Shown here one piece after another: positions 1 through 7,845 of a stretch of 64,000 nt of DNA. The stretch is from Aestuariivirga sp. GTDB lineage: Bacteria > Pseudomonadota > Alphaproteobacteria > Rhizobiales > Aestuariivirgaceae. The notes below the pieces were generated by a model. That model was not told the DNA's origin. It made no database searches and was given only the letters and a program-made list of their open reading frames with translations. A program made the translations under genes and the position numbers. Where the stretch lies: the NCBI RefSeq assembly GCF_020252395.1, contig NZ_JADCDB010000028.1, positions 1 to 64,000 on the forward strand. The letters are read 5' to 3'. The number at the start of each line of letters is the position of its first letter. Within the stretch, counting starts at the first letter, position 1.

Positions 1-58
1 CGGCTTCAACACACTCAACCAGACGCAAGCGCAGATCGTTCGATAGCGGTTTAGGCAT
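1..58 (-). CDS. IS630-family transposase, N-terminal fragment (runs off the window)
   Basis: Only the first 19 codons lie in the window. They read MPKPLSNDLRLRLVECVEA, which resembles the start of the N-terminal helix-turn-helix of IS630-type transposases. The ATG at 58-56 is preceded by a strong ribosome site, GGAGGTGACC, a few bases upstream. The rest of the gene lies to the left, so I cannot tell whether the transposase is intact. The assignment rests on a short stretch plus the terminal structure at 60-140. Confidence 0.6.
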   Translation of the reverse strand, partial: MPKPLSNDLRLRLVECVEA

Positions 59-140
59 GGCGGTCACCTCCGCTTACCTTGAATCACTCCAGAACTGATT
101 TGGGAAGACTTCAGATTCAATCTGACCGCCCGATGCTCTA
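1..140 (-). mobile_element. One end of an IS630-type insertion sequence
   Basis: Upstream of the transposase start is a non-coding end of about 80 bp. It contains a perfect 7-1-7 palindrome, TCAGATTCAATCTGA (111-125), of the sort seen near IS630-family termini. The outer edge probably falls at the CTAG at 138-141, because IS630 elements insert at TA, often within CTAG. From 142 onward the sequence reads as an interrupted EamA transporter gene, which supports this boundary. The other end, terminal inverted repeat and target duplication are outside the window. Confidence 0.55.
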
Positions 141-141
141 G

Positions 142-720
142 GGACGGCGGACAATCTGGCACGGTCCACCAGCAACGCGGTAGGGCCCATCACGGCCTTC
201 ACCTATGTCGTGATGCTCCGCACACTTATGATGACTGGTTTCACGTTCATCACTGGCGAGGAGTTGAGGGTCACCGGGTTCGGACTGGTGATGTCCTGCC
301 TTCATGGACTCTGCGTTACGGCGATGTCCGTGATGCTCTATGCGGCCCTGGTCCGGGGGCCCGTGAGCTTGGTAGCCCCGGTCGTGGCTGCACACCCTGT
401 GTTGATCTTATTCTATGCGGTTGCGTTCGGGGCATTCAGCCTGTCGGCTGGGCAGGTCATGGCCGCAGCTTTGGTGATCGCCGGTGTTGTGGGCACGAGT
501 GTCTTCAGCTTTTGGCAGCATGCCGCTCCTGAAAATCGGCCGGAAATCCCAGACCGCCGAAAGAGCACCACGCTTCTATTGGCGCTTGGAGCGTGCCTTG
601 CCTACGCCCTGTTGATAATTATGGGGCAGGCCGCAGCCTCCGGAATGGGGCAGATCAGCGTGGCCTTGATCGGTCGCGCCGCAAGTGCAGCCATCCTGAT
701 TGCGGCGCTTGCCGTGGGTC
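142..720 (+). pseudogene. EamA/DMT-family transporter remnant, cut at both ends
   Basis: The plus frame is open from the IS630 edge to about 720. It encodes several hydrophobic helices of the EamA (drug/metabolite transporter) type, for example around 255-345, 375-500 and 575-700. The native start is missing because the IS630 end abuts the coding frame; the GTG/ATG near 210 is internal. The second half of the fold is also absent: the reading loses its membrane character at about 720 and runs into the 3' end of the opposing SMP-30 gene. It is therefore a dead fragment of roughly half to two thirds of a transporter. Confidence 0.6.
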
Positions 721-769
721 GTGTCCCCGGGCGTGGTGCAGGTTCTGGAGGTGAAGGCCGGCCGCCGGC

Positions 770-1657
770 TCAGCGCGGCGGCATGGGAAATTCGGGCTCG
801 GCGAGGCCGTGGATTCCGGTGTCATAGGCGAGAAGGGCGCCTCCCGGGCCCGGCTCATCCTCCGCGCGTGCGACGCCCGGCGTCCAGCCGGTGGTGACAT
901 AGAGCGTGGTCATGTCAGGGCCGCCGAAGCCCATGGACGTGACGATGGGGCAGGGGACGTCAATCGTCGTCAGCACGTGGCCGTCGGGCGCGAAGCGGGT
1001 GAGGCGGCCTGCGCCATAATGCGCGCACCAAACGCCGCCTTCAGCATCGACGGTCAGGCCATCGGGCACGCCATCCTCCGGCCCCATGCTGACGAAGAGG
1101 CGGCGATTGCGCAGCCGTGAGCTGCCGGGCGCGAGATCATAGGCGATCAACCTGCGGCCAATCGAATCGCTGAAGTAGAGAGTGCCGCCGTCCGGCGAGA
1201 AGGCGGGGCCGTTGCAGACGGCGAAGCCGCTGTCGCCGACGTGCGGCCGACCTGAGGCATCGACGCAATAGAGGATGCCGCGCGGTGCCACCTCGGCGAG
1301 GTCCGCTGTGCCCACCCACAGGCGCCCCGACCGGTCGAGCTTGCTGTCATTATAAATGACGCCCTCACGGCCCTCGTTGGGATCGCCGAAGGGCGTGAAG
1401 GCGGTGGTGGTGGGGTTGAACAGCACCAGGCCTGTATCGATCGCCAGCAGCAGCCAGCCGCCGGAGACGAAGACGAAGGAGCCGAGGTGCTTCGTCCCGG
1501 GCACCCTCCAGCTTTCCACCGCGCCGCCCTCCCGCAGGCGGTGGATGGTGGGGCCATAGAGGTCGGTCCAGTAGATCGCCTGTTCGCCCGCATGCCACAG
1601 TGGGCTCTCGCCAAGCCGGTCGCGCGTCTGTGCCACGATGCGGGGGACAAGTGCCAT
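770..1657 (-). CDS. SMP-30/gluconolactonase-family sugar lactonase
   Basis: A 295-residue beta-propeller protein of the SMP-30/gluconolactonase/LRE-like family, full length. The expected divalent-metal ligands can be placed: E17 (in GESPLW), N103 (in YNDSK), N149 (in CNGPAFSPDG) and D199 (in PDG). Family members hydrolyse aldonolactones to aldonic acids in non-phosphorylative sugar oxidation. It is the last gene of the minus-strand cluster, 23 bp after the enolase-superfamily dehydratase, with a dehydrogenase and mutarotase further upstream. A role in opening the lactone made by the SDR enzyme fits this context, but the sugar is unknown. Its 3' end faces the EamA remnant. Confidence 0.85.
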   Translation of the reverse strand: MALVPRIVAQTRDRLGESPLWHAGEQAIYWTDLYGPTIHRLREGGAVESWRVPGTKHLGSFVFVSGGWLLLAIDTGLVLFNPTTTAFTPFGDPNEGREGVIYNDSKLDRSGRLWVGTADLAEVAPRGILYCVDASGRPHVGDSGFAVCNGPAFSPDGGTLYFSDSIGRRLIAYDLAPGSSRLRNRRLFVSMGPEDGVPDGLTVDAEGGVWCAHYGAGRLTRFAPDGHVLTTIDVPCPIVTSMGFGGPDMTTLYVTTGWTPGVARAEDEPGPGGALLAYDTGIHGLAEPEFPMPPR

Positions 1658-1680
1658 GATGCGGATAATCCTCTCCGGGG

Positions 1681-2856
1681 TTAGAGCGGCGGACTGCGGT
1701 AAAGCACCCTGCCATGGGCGCTAATTTCTACATCTACCATGTACTTGCGCATCCCGGCAGGACTCATGGCGATGCCGAGGCCGGGGGTTGCTGGAATGTT
1801 GACGAGGCCGTTGGCATCGGGCGTAAGGTGAGTCTCGCTCATCTCCCAGGCGACGGACTTCGGTGCGAAGGGATATTCGCAGATGCGGTGGCTCTCGAGC
1901 CCGGCATAGGGCTGCAGCGATGCGCACAGCGCCAGATGGGAAGTGAAGGTGTGGTTCACATAGATGACGCCGCGCGCCGCCGCATAGTCTGCTGCGCGCT
2001 TGGCGGGGCCAATGCCGCCGATGCGGCCGCAGTCGATCTGGATGAAGCCGACCTTGCCATATTCGATCAGCTGCTGGGCCATGTAGAAGTTATGCGAGGC
2101 CTCGCCGCCGGCGAGCGTCACCTCGCCGCTCCGCGCGGCGAGCCCCGCGTAGGCGCCATAGGCACCGCCGAGGAAGGGCTCCTCGAACCACAAGGTGTTT
2201 ACTTCCTCGAGCAGGGGAATGCGCAGAGCCGCGGCGTCTACATCCTCGCGGAAGATCTGGCCGGCATCGATCAGCAGCGTGCCCTCGGGGCCGATCCCTT
2301 CGCGGGCGGCGTGAAGGTGGTCCCGGTCCTCCGCCAGGGTGCCGCGGCCGAAGGGGCCCCAGCCGCATTTCACCGCGCGGTAGCCCGCCTCGCGCGCCCG
2401 GCGGCAGCCGGCCAGAGTCTCCGCCGGGGTGTCGCCGAAGAGCTGCGAGGCATAGGGCAGCTTGGGATAGGCCTTGCGGTAGCCGAGAAGTTCATAGACC
2501 GGCGCGTTGCGCTTGCGGCCGAGCAGGTCCCAGAGCGCCATCTCGATTCCGGAGAAGGTGTGGGCAGCTTGCAGCAGGTCCATGCATTCCATCTCGACGG
2601 CGGCATGGAGCGCCGCAATGTCTGCCGCGCTGCCGATGGGCTTTCCCAGCACCACGTCGCGCACGGGCTTGCAGGCGCCATGCGACATGGGCGTCACGAA
2701 GGCCGCGATGGAAACGAGCGGCGAAGCCTCGCATTCGCCCCAGCCCTCGACGCCATCGGCGCTGACGCGCACCACCAGCGCATCCTGGCTGCCGTCGCCG
2801 ATATCCTCGACTTTCGGCATGGAGAGATAGAAGAAGTCGACGGCGTCGATGGTCAT
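1681..2856 (-). CDS. Mandelate racemase/muconate lactonizing enzyme family, probable sugar-acid dehydratase
   Basis: A 391-residue enolase-superfamily protein with an N-terminal capping domain (about 1-120) and a C-terminal barrel. The active-site pattern of the mandelate racemase group is visible: K163 (AVKCGWG), metal ligands D197 (LLIDAG), E225 (WFEEPF) and E252 (AGGEA), and the D275 (IQIDCG) and H302 (NHTFTSH) pair. The usual KxK motif reads KCG, so the second lysine is missing. I start it at ATG 2856 (MTIDAV); the longer open frame upstream is antisense to nothing useful and lies inside the neighbour. The ATG overlaps the stop of the mutarotase-like gene by 4 bp, so the two are translationally coupled. 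Dehydration of an aldonate to a 2-keto-3-deoxy acid is inferred from context. Confidence 0.85.
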   Translation of the reverse strand: MTIDAVDFFYLSMPKVEDIGDGSQDALVVRVSADGVEGWGECEASPLVSIAAFVTPMSHGACKPVRDVVLGKPIGSAADIAALHAAVEMECMDLLQAAHTFSGIEMALWDLLGRKRNAPVYELLGYRKAYPKLPYASQLFGDTPAETLAGCRRAREAGYRAVKCGWGPFGRGTLAEDRDHLHAAREGIGPEGTLLIDAGQIFREDVDAAALRIPLLEEVNTLWFEEPFLGGAYGAYAGLAARSGEVTLAGGEASHNFYMAQQLIEYGKVGFIQIDCGRIGGIGPAKRAADYAAARGVIYVNHTFTSHLALCASLQPYAGLESHRICEYPFAPKSVAWEMSETHLTPDANGLVNIPATPGLGIAMSPAGMRKYMVDVEISAHGRVLYRSPPL

Positions 2857-3851
2857 GATGGCTTGGTTCCTTGCTGGGTGCCGATGCCGGCGGGACCGTT
2901 GACCGGCCCCCTGGGTTTGAAGACATGGAGCGTGATCGACGCCGAAAGGTGCGCGCCGGGTTTGAGGCGCAGCAGCGGCGCGCGGCGTCTGATGGCTTCT
3001 CCGAGGCCCAGCGCGCAGGGCGTGGTGTTGGGCTCGATGCCGATGAGGCGGGTGCGGCCGTTCCACGGTGCGTCAGGCGTCGCTTCGAGTTCGTACCACA
3101 GCCAGGCGCAGGGAAAGCGCGCGCCGTCCCATGTGAGCAACACGGCGATGGCATCGTCCATCCGGCGGATGGCGGCCCAGGGGAAGGCGAAACCGGTGAG
3201 ATAAGCGACGCAGGCCCAGGGCTGCTGCGGATGAGCGAGGTCGATGCGGCCTCCTGTCTTCGCGGGAAGCATGGGCCATAGCCCGCCGGCGCCGGGCGCA
3301 ATCGGGTTGGCGGGCGGATCAAATTGCGCTTCACACTGGACGTGTTGCGCAGCGCAGGTGATTTCGACGGGCGCCGCGAGAAGGTCTCCGCCGAAGGTTG
3401 GATGGTGGCCCCACATCACCTCGGCGGACCTATCGCCGTCATAGCTGAGGTCTTCGGCGATGGTCAGTGTCTCGCCGTCCACGCGCATCCTGCGGCGCAT
3501 GGTGGCGGCGAGCGTGGCGAAGCGGCGGGTGAGAACGAGCGCGCCCCCGGCTTGCTCCGCCTCCCACGGCGCGAGCGAGGCTTCGCCATGGAAGCCGTGG
3601 AACACGCCGTCCACCGTGCAGGCATCGCCGCCATTGGGAAAGAGCAGCGGCCAGCCGCCGCTATAGCGCGTCAGCCATTCGGGCTCGTCGCGCGCGGCGA
3701 GGCTGGGCAAGGGTGCTTCGATGACGTCCCACGGCACGGTGCCGAGAACCGACAGGCCCGTCGGCTTGTGGCGCACAGCGGTGATGGCGCCGCCCAGCTG
3801 CGGGTTGACCGTCACCTCCAGCGACGGGCTTTCGAGCGTCACCCGCTTCAC
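2853..3851 (-). CDS. Aldose 1-epimerase/galactose mutarotase-like protein
   Basis: A 332-residue protein with the fold pattern of the galactose mutarotase-like superfamily. Features include the early GGAITAVRHKPTG stretch, GGWPLLFPNGG near residue 70, the FHGFHGEA stretch with a family histidine (about 85-95), and WGHHPTFGG around residue 150 carrying a second histidine. It would interconvert sugar anomers before oxidation. It overlaps the permease gene upstream and the dehydratase gene downstream by 4 bp each (ATGA). The C-terminal 20 residues are proline/glycine-rich and probably disordered. The exact sugar cannot be read from the sequence. Confidence 0.8.
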   Translation of the reverse strand: MKRVTLESPSLEVTVNPQLGGAITAVRHKPTGLSVLGTVPWDVIEAPLPSLAARDEPEWLTRYSGGWPLLFPNGGDACTVDGVFHGFHGEASLAPWEAEQAGGALVLTRRFATLAATMRRRMRVDGETLTIAEDLSYDGDRSAEVMWGHHPTFGGDLLAAPVEITCAAQHVQCEAQFDPPANPIAPGAGGLWPMLPAKTGGRIDLAHPQQPWACVAYLTGFAFPWAAIRRMDDAIAVLLTWDGARFPCAWLWYELEATPDAPWNGRTRLIGIEPNTTPCALGLGEAIRRRAPLLRLKPGAHLSASITLHVFKPRGPVNGPAGIGTQQGTKPS

Positions 3852-4678
3852 TTTATGGCGCCCGACATGAGGCCGCGGATGAACTGCTTCTGGAACAGCA
3901 CGTAGAGGATGAACATCGGCGCGCTGGCAATCACCATGCCCGCCATGGTGAGCGGTACCTGGTTGTTGTAGCGGCCGGAGAACACGCTGATGCCGGCCAT
4001 CAGCGTGCGCTTGGCATCATCCTGCAGGAAGATGATGGCGATCAGCAGGTCGTTCCACACATAGAGCGAGTTGACCACCACCAGCGTGACGAGTGCCGGC
4101 ATCGACAGTGGCAGCACCACCTTCGTCAGGATGGTGAACTGTCCCGCCCCGTCGATGTGGGCGGCCTCGTAGAGTTCGCGCGGCACGGTGCGGAAAAAGG
4201 TGGTGAGCAGATAGACCGAGAAGGGCGTGATGAGGCCGGCATAGATCAGAATGGCGCCCGTATAGGTGCTGACCATGCCGAGCCGGGTGTAAAGCACGAA
4301 GAGTGGCACGATCATGACGACTGGCGGCACCGCCATGAGCGAGGTGGAGACGGCGAGAAGCGTGTTCCGCCCGCGGAACGCCATTGTGGCGATGGCATAG
4401 GCACCCAGCACCGAGATGGCGGTGGAGAGGATGACTGAGCCCGCCACGAGAACTGCGCTGTTCAGCATCCAGTGCAGGAAGGGACTATCGACCAGAACGG
4501 AGCGGAAATTGTCGATGACCGGCGCCCGCGGGAATCCCAGCTTATCGACGGCATACCCGGCGTCCGACTTCAGCGCGGTGAGCACCATGTAGAGCGTGGG
4601 CACGAGGGCAAGGAAGGAAGCGATGAGCAGCACGGCCTGCTTCACCACGGCGCCTGGCTGCAGGGCCTGCGCGCTCAT
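3848..4678 (-). CDS. Carbohydrate ABC transporter permease, MalG type
   Basis: A 276-residue inner-membrane permease with six predicted helices. It carries the EAA loop (EAAHIDGAGQFTILTKVVLP) that docks on the ATPase of CUT1 sugar importers. I start it at MSAQALQ (ATG 4678), which overlaps the stop of the partner permease by 4 bp; the longer open frame is out-of-frame sequence of that gene. It pairs with the permease at 4675-5550 and the binding protein at 5612-6955. No MalK/UgpC-type ATPase is encoded in the cluster. Confidence 0.9.
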   Translation of the reverse strand: MSAQALQPGAVVKQAVLLIASFLALVPTLYMVLTALKSDAGYAVDKLGFPRAPVIDNFRSVLVDSPFLHWMLNSAVLVAGSVILSTAISVLGAYAIATMAFRGRNTLLAVSTSLMAVPPVVMIVPLFVLYTRLGMVSTYTGAILIYAGLITPFSVYLLTTFFRTVPRELYEAAHIDGAGQFTILTKVVLPLSMPALVTLVVVNSLYVWNDLLIAIIFLQDDAKRTLMAGISVFSGRYNNQVPLTMAGMVIASAPMFILYVLFQKQFIRGLMSGAIK

Positions 4679-5550
4679 TGTGTGGCCTCCGCCCGCTGGC
4701 GCACATTGAACAGCAGGAAGATAAGGATGCCGGTGACGAGGAACAGCATCACCGAGGCGGCCGCCGCGATGCCGGGCAGGCTCGACCGGATCAGCGCGTT
4801 GAAGATGTAGAGTTCGACGACCTCGGTCGAGGTGCCGGGGCCACCGCGCCCGCCGCCCATGATATAGATGTAGGAGAACACCGCCGCCAGCATGGTGATG
4901 ACGCTGACCACCACGTAGAATTCGATGACGCCGCGCATCTCGGGGATGATGATGTGCCACAGCCGGCGCCACCAGCCGGCACCGTCGATCTTGGCGGCCT
5001 CGGTCACCGATTCATCGAGGCTCAGCAGGCGGGCGAGGAACAGGATGATGCCCAAGGCCGACTCGCGCCAGATGATGAGGATCATCACCGTCCACAGCGC
5101 GACACTGGAAGAGCCGATCCAATCCAGCGCCATGAAGTCGAGGCTCATCCAGCGCAGCATCTCGTTCACGGGGCCTGAAAACTGGAACATGCGCTTCATC
5201 ACCACCGCGACGATGGGAATGGCCAGCACGAAGGGCACGAAGACGATGATGCGGTAGAGCTTCCAGCCCGCCACCCGCTCCGCCAGCAGCACCGAGACGA
5301 TGAGCGAGATTGCCACCATCACCGGAATGGCGAGCAGGAGCTGCAGGTTGTGCAGCACCGACTCCCAGAACAGCGACTGGCCGAGGATGAGCTGATAGTT
5401 GCGAAAGCCGATCCACGGCCCGTCGATGCCGCGCACCATCTTGAAGCTGAACTCGAAAATCTTCAGCAGCGGATAGCCGAAGACGAAGCCCAGCAGAGCA
5501 ACGAGCGGCAGGACATAGAGATAGGGTGTGAGCCGGGATGAAGGCGTCAT
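4675..5550 (-). CDS. Carbohydrate ABC transporter permease, MalF type
   Basis: A 291-residue permease starting MTPSSRLTPYLYVLPL, with six membrane segments and the EAA loop EAAKIDGAGWWRRLWHIIIP around residues 185-205. It forms the transmembrane pair with the MalG-type permease, to which it is coupled by an ATGA overlap. The 61-bp gap to the binding-protein gene upstream is short enough for one transcript. Family membership (CUT1 sugar importers) is clear; the substrate is not. Confidence 0.9.
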   Translation of the reverse strand: MTPSSRLTPYLYVLPLVALLGFVFGYPLLKIFEFSFKMVRGIDGPWIGFRNYQLILGQSLFWESVLHNLQLLLAIPVMVAISLIVSVLLAERVAGWKLYRIIVFVPFVLAIPIVAVVMKRMFQFSGPVNEMLRWMSLDFMALDWIGSSSVALWTVMILIIWRESALGIILFLARLLSLDESVTEAAKIDGAGWWRRLWHIIIPEMRGVIEFYVVVSVITMLAAVFSYIYIMGGGRGGPGTSTEVVELYIFNALIRSSLPGIAAAASVMLFLVTGILIFLLFNVRQRAEATQ

Positions 5551-5611
5551 GAAGCCGCGCGAGAGTGAGAGGCCGGAGCCAGCGCATGCGCATCGGTCCC
5601 GGCCGGTTGCA

Positions 5612-6955
5612 TCAGGTGGGGGAGGCGAGGTCCTTCGCCCACTTGCGGTAGTTCTCGACCATGTCGGGATTGAAGTCCTTCCATTCCTTGGCCGTGTTGG
5701 CGGCGAGCTCGCCTGCCTGTTCGCCGGTCATCGAACCGGCCACGATCTGCTGGCCGGTGGGGATGGCGGCGCGTTCGTAGAACTGACCCGGCACCAGATT
5801 GGTGACGTTGGAAATGTTGGGCGTGAGCCCCCAGTTCTGCCACAGTCCGCGCACCGAAGGATCCTGGATGACGCTGGCATCAAAGGTGGTGTTGGAGGGA
5901 AGCCAGCTGGTCGCCTCCCAGAAGGCTTTGAGCTGGTCCGGTGACTGCAGGAACTCGAGGAAGGCCGCCGCGGCCGCCGGGTCTTCGGCGTCCTTCGAGA
6001 TGCCGAGGCCCTGCACATCGACCACCGGCGTTGCCGCCAGCTTGCCCTTGCCGAAGACCGGCATGGTCATATAGCCGATCTTGCCGCCGGTCGCCTTGCT
6101 GTCGGCTGGCATTCTGGTGCCGATCGACTGGCCGATGCCGAGCTTGCCCGCCACCACGAGGTCGATGCCGGGGTAAAGCTCGAGGGACGACATGTCCTTG
6201 TTGAGGAAGCCCTTGTTCTTCAGCTCCTCGAGCTTCACCCAGTGCTCGTGATACTTGGGGTCGCGGAAGTCGCGGTCGCCGATGAAGAGCTCCACGGCCT
6301 CGCCGAAACTGTCGAGCTGCTGGGGCAGCGAGTGGGTGATGTACCATTCGCTCCAGTAGCCATCCTGAATGCCGCCGCCCAGCGCCTCGACGCCGGAGCT
6401 CTTGAGCTTGTCGCAGGCAACCAGCAGCTCGTCCCAGGTCTTGGGCGGCGCTTCGGGGTCAAGCCCCGCCTTCTCGAACAGCGCCTTGTTGTAGCACCAG
6501 AACATCGGCAACGGATACCAGCCGGTGCGATAGACGTCGCCGCCGAAGTGGCTGAGCAGCGTGGGGTTCGAGGCCGCCAGCACCTCCGGCTTGACCAGGT
6601 TGTTGAGGCCGCGAAGATAGCCCAGCCAGACGCTTTCCATGTGGTAGATGCCGTTCCACAGATACTGCACGTCGGGCGCATTGCCGGCGGCGGCCGCTGT
6701 CTGGAACTGCGAGATCACCACGGCGGTGTCCTGCAGCATGGGCTTCACATTGGCGGCCTTGTACCTCGCCACCGAGTCGTTGACGTATTTCTGCAGTCCG
6801 GGGAGCTCCTGTTCGCCCCAGTACCACATGTCCATGTCCTTGACCTGTGCGGCGGCTCCCCTGGAGAGACCGCCGAGCGCCGCGCCGCCCGCCAGCATGG
6901 CGGAGGTGAGCATTAGGCTGCGGCGAGTGAACATTGGCAATGCTCGTTCGTCCAT
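5612..6955 (-). CDS. Extracellular carbohydrate-binding protein of ABC importer (family 1)
   Basis: A 447-residue periplasmic binding protein. The N-terminus has a twin-arginine-like stretch (FTRRSLMLTS), then a hydrophobic segment ending GGLSRGAAAQ, so cleavage is likely after about residue 36. Export may be by Tat or Sec. The start MDERALP is preferred because AGGAAGG lies about 8 bases before this ATG; a second ATG seven codons in (MFTRRS) is possible. The mature part has the alternating lobes of family 1 sugar-binding proteins (WYWGEQELPG near the start, WNGIYHMES, WLPSNTTFDA). It feeds the two permeases downstream. Confidence 0.9.
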   Translation of the reverse strand: MDERALPMFTRRSLMLTSAMLAGGAALGGLSRGAAAQVKDMDMWYWGEQELPGLQKYVNDSVARYKAANVKPMLQDTAVVISQFQTAAAAGNAPDVQYLWNGIYHMESVWLGYLRGLNNLVKPEVLAASNPTLLSHFGGDVYRTGWYPLPMFWCYNKALFEKAGLDPEAPPKTWDELLVACDKLKSSGVEALGGGIQDGYWSEWYITHSLPQQLDSFGEAVELFIGDRDFRDPKYHEHWVKLEELKNKGFLNKDMSSLELYPGIDLVVAGKLGIGQSIGTRMPADSKATGGKIGYMTMPVFGKGKLAATPVVDVQGLGISKDAEDPAAAAAFLEFLQSPDQLKAFWEATSWLPSNTTFDASVIQDPSVRGLWQNWGLTPNISNVTNLVPGQFYERAAIPTGQQIVAGSMTGEQAGELAANTAKEWKDFNPDMVENYRKWAKDLASPT

Positions 6956-6998
6956 GTCGTTTCCTTCCTGTCATCTTCCAGTTGGCTTTTATGATCGC

Positions 6999-7775
6999 TC
7001 AGAACGTACTCATCAGGCCGCCGTCGACGACGAGGAGCTGACCCGTCATGTAGCGGCAGTAATCCGAGGCGAGGAACACCACCGTGCCGGACACGTCCTC
7101 CGGCAATCCGCTGCGGCCGAGCGCGATCTTGCGCCTGTCGATGTACCAGTCGACGAATTCGGGTGTGGTGGTCTCGTCGACGCCGTTCACGACCGACATC
7201 GGCGTCACCATGAAACCGGGCGCCACCGCATTGACCAGGATGTTGTGGGGCGCCAGCTCCACCGCCATGGACTTGGTATAGGCAATGAGGGCACCCTTGG
7301 CGGCATTGTAGGAGCCGCACAGGCCGCTCGAGGCGAAGCCCTGGATCGACGAGATGTGGATGATGCGGCCGCTGTTCTGACGCGCCATGATCGGCGCCAC
7401 CAGTTTCGAGCCCATGTAGACCGCCTCGAGATTGATGGCGATGGTGCGGCGCCATTCCTCCAGCGTGTCGTCGAGGATGCTTTTGGTCGCCGGATTGATG
7501 CCGGCATTGTTGACCAGCGTGTCGATGCGGCCATGGCGCGCCTCGACATCGGCGATGGTGCGCGCATAGGCATCATAGTCGGTGACGTCGAAGGCATGGA
7601 CACTGCAGTTGCCGCCACCGCGTGCGATCTCTTCGGCCACATCGACGAGCGTATTGGGGTTGCGGTCGATGAGGACCACGGTGGCGCCTTCGCGGCTCAT
7701 CTCGAGGGCGATGGCGCGGCCAAGGCCCTGGCCCGCGCCCGTTACAATGCAGATCTGGCCGTTCAAAAGACCCAT
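6999..7775 (-). CDS. SDR-family NAD(P)-dependent oxidoreductase
   Basis: A 258-residue classical short-chain dehydrogenase. It has the nucleotide-binding TGAGQGLG (12-19), NNAG (89-92), catalytic serine in ISSIQG (142/143) and the YNAAK motif (Y156, K160). An acidic residue after the second strand (LIDRN) suggests NAD preference. I start at ATG 7775 (MGLLNGQ); a GTG six codons upstream would add MWGGLA but the family begins here. It stands between the fusion-aminotransferase gene (70 bp upstream) and the sugar-binding protein gene (43 bp downstream). A sugar or sugar-alcohol dehydrogenase role in the pathway is inferred. Confidence 0.85.
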   Translation of the reverse strand: MGLLNGQICIVTGAGQGLGRAIALEMSREGATVVLIDRNPNTLVDVAEEIARGGGNCSVHAFDVTDYDAYARTIADVEARHGRIDTLVNNAGINPATKSILDDTLEEWRRTIAINLEAVYMGSKLVAPIMARQNSGRIIHISSIQGFASSGLCGSYNAAKGALIAYTKSMAVELAPHNILVNAVAPGFMVTPMSVVNGVDETTTPEFVDWYIDRRKIALGRSGLPEDVSGTVVFLASDYCRYMTGQLLVVDGGLMSTF

Positions 7776-7845
7776 CGCAAGCCCGCCCCACACAAATGCA
7801 CGACTATATGTGCGCTGGAGAAGGCGTCAAGCGCGAGGCGGGTGC

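Noticed and set aside
1714-3204. Long plus-strand open frame (about 500 codons) opposite the dehydratase and mutarotase-like genes.
   Set aside because: High-GC genomes give long antisense frames. The minus strand has clear catalytic motifs and coupled starts; the plus frame has no family resemblance.
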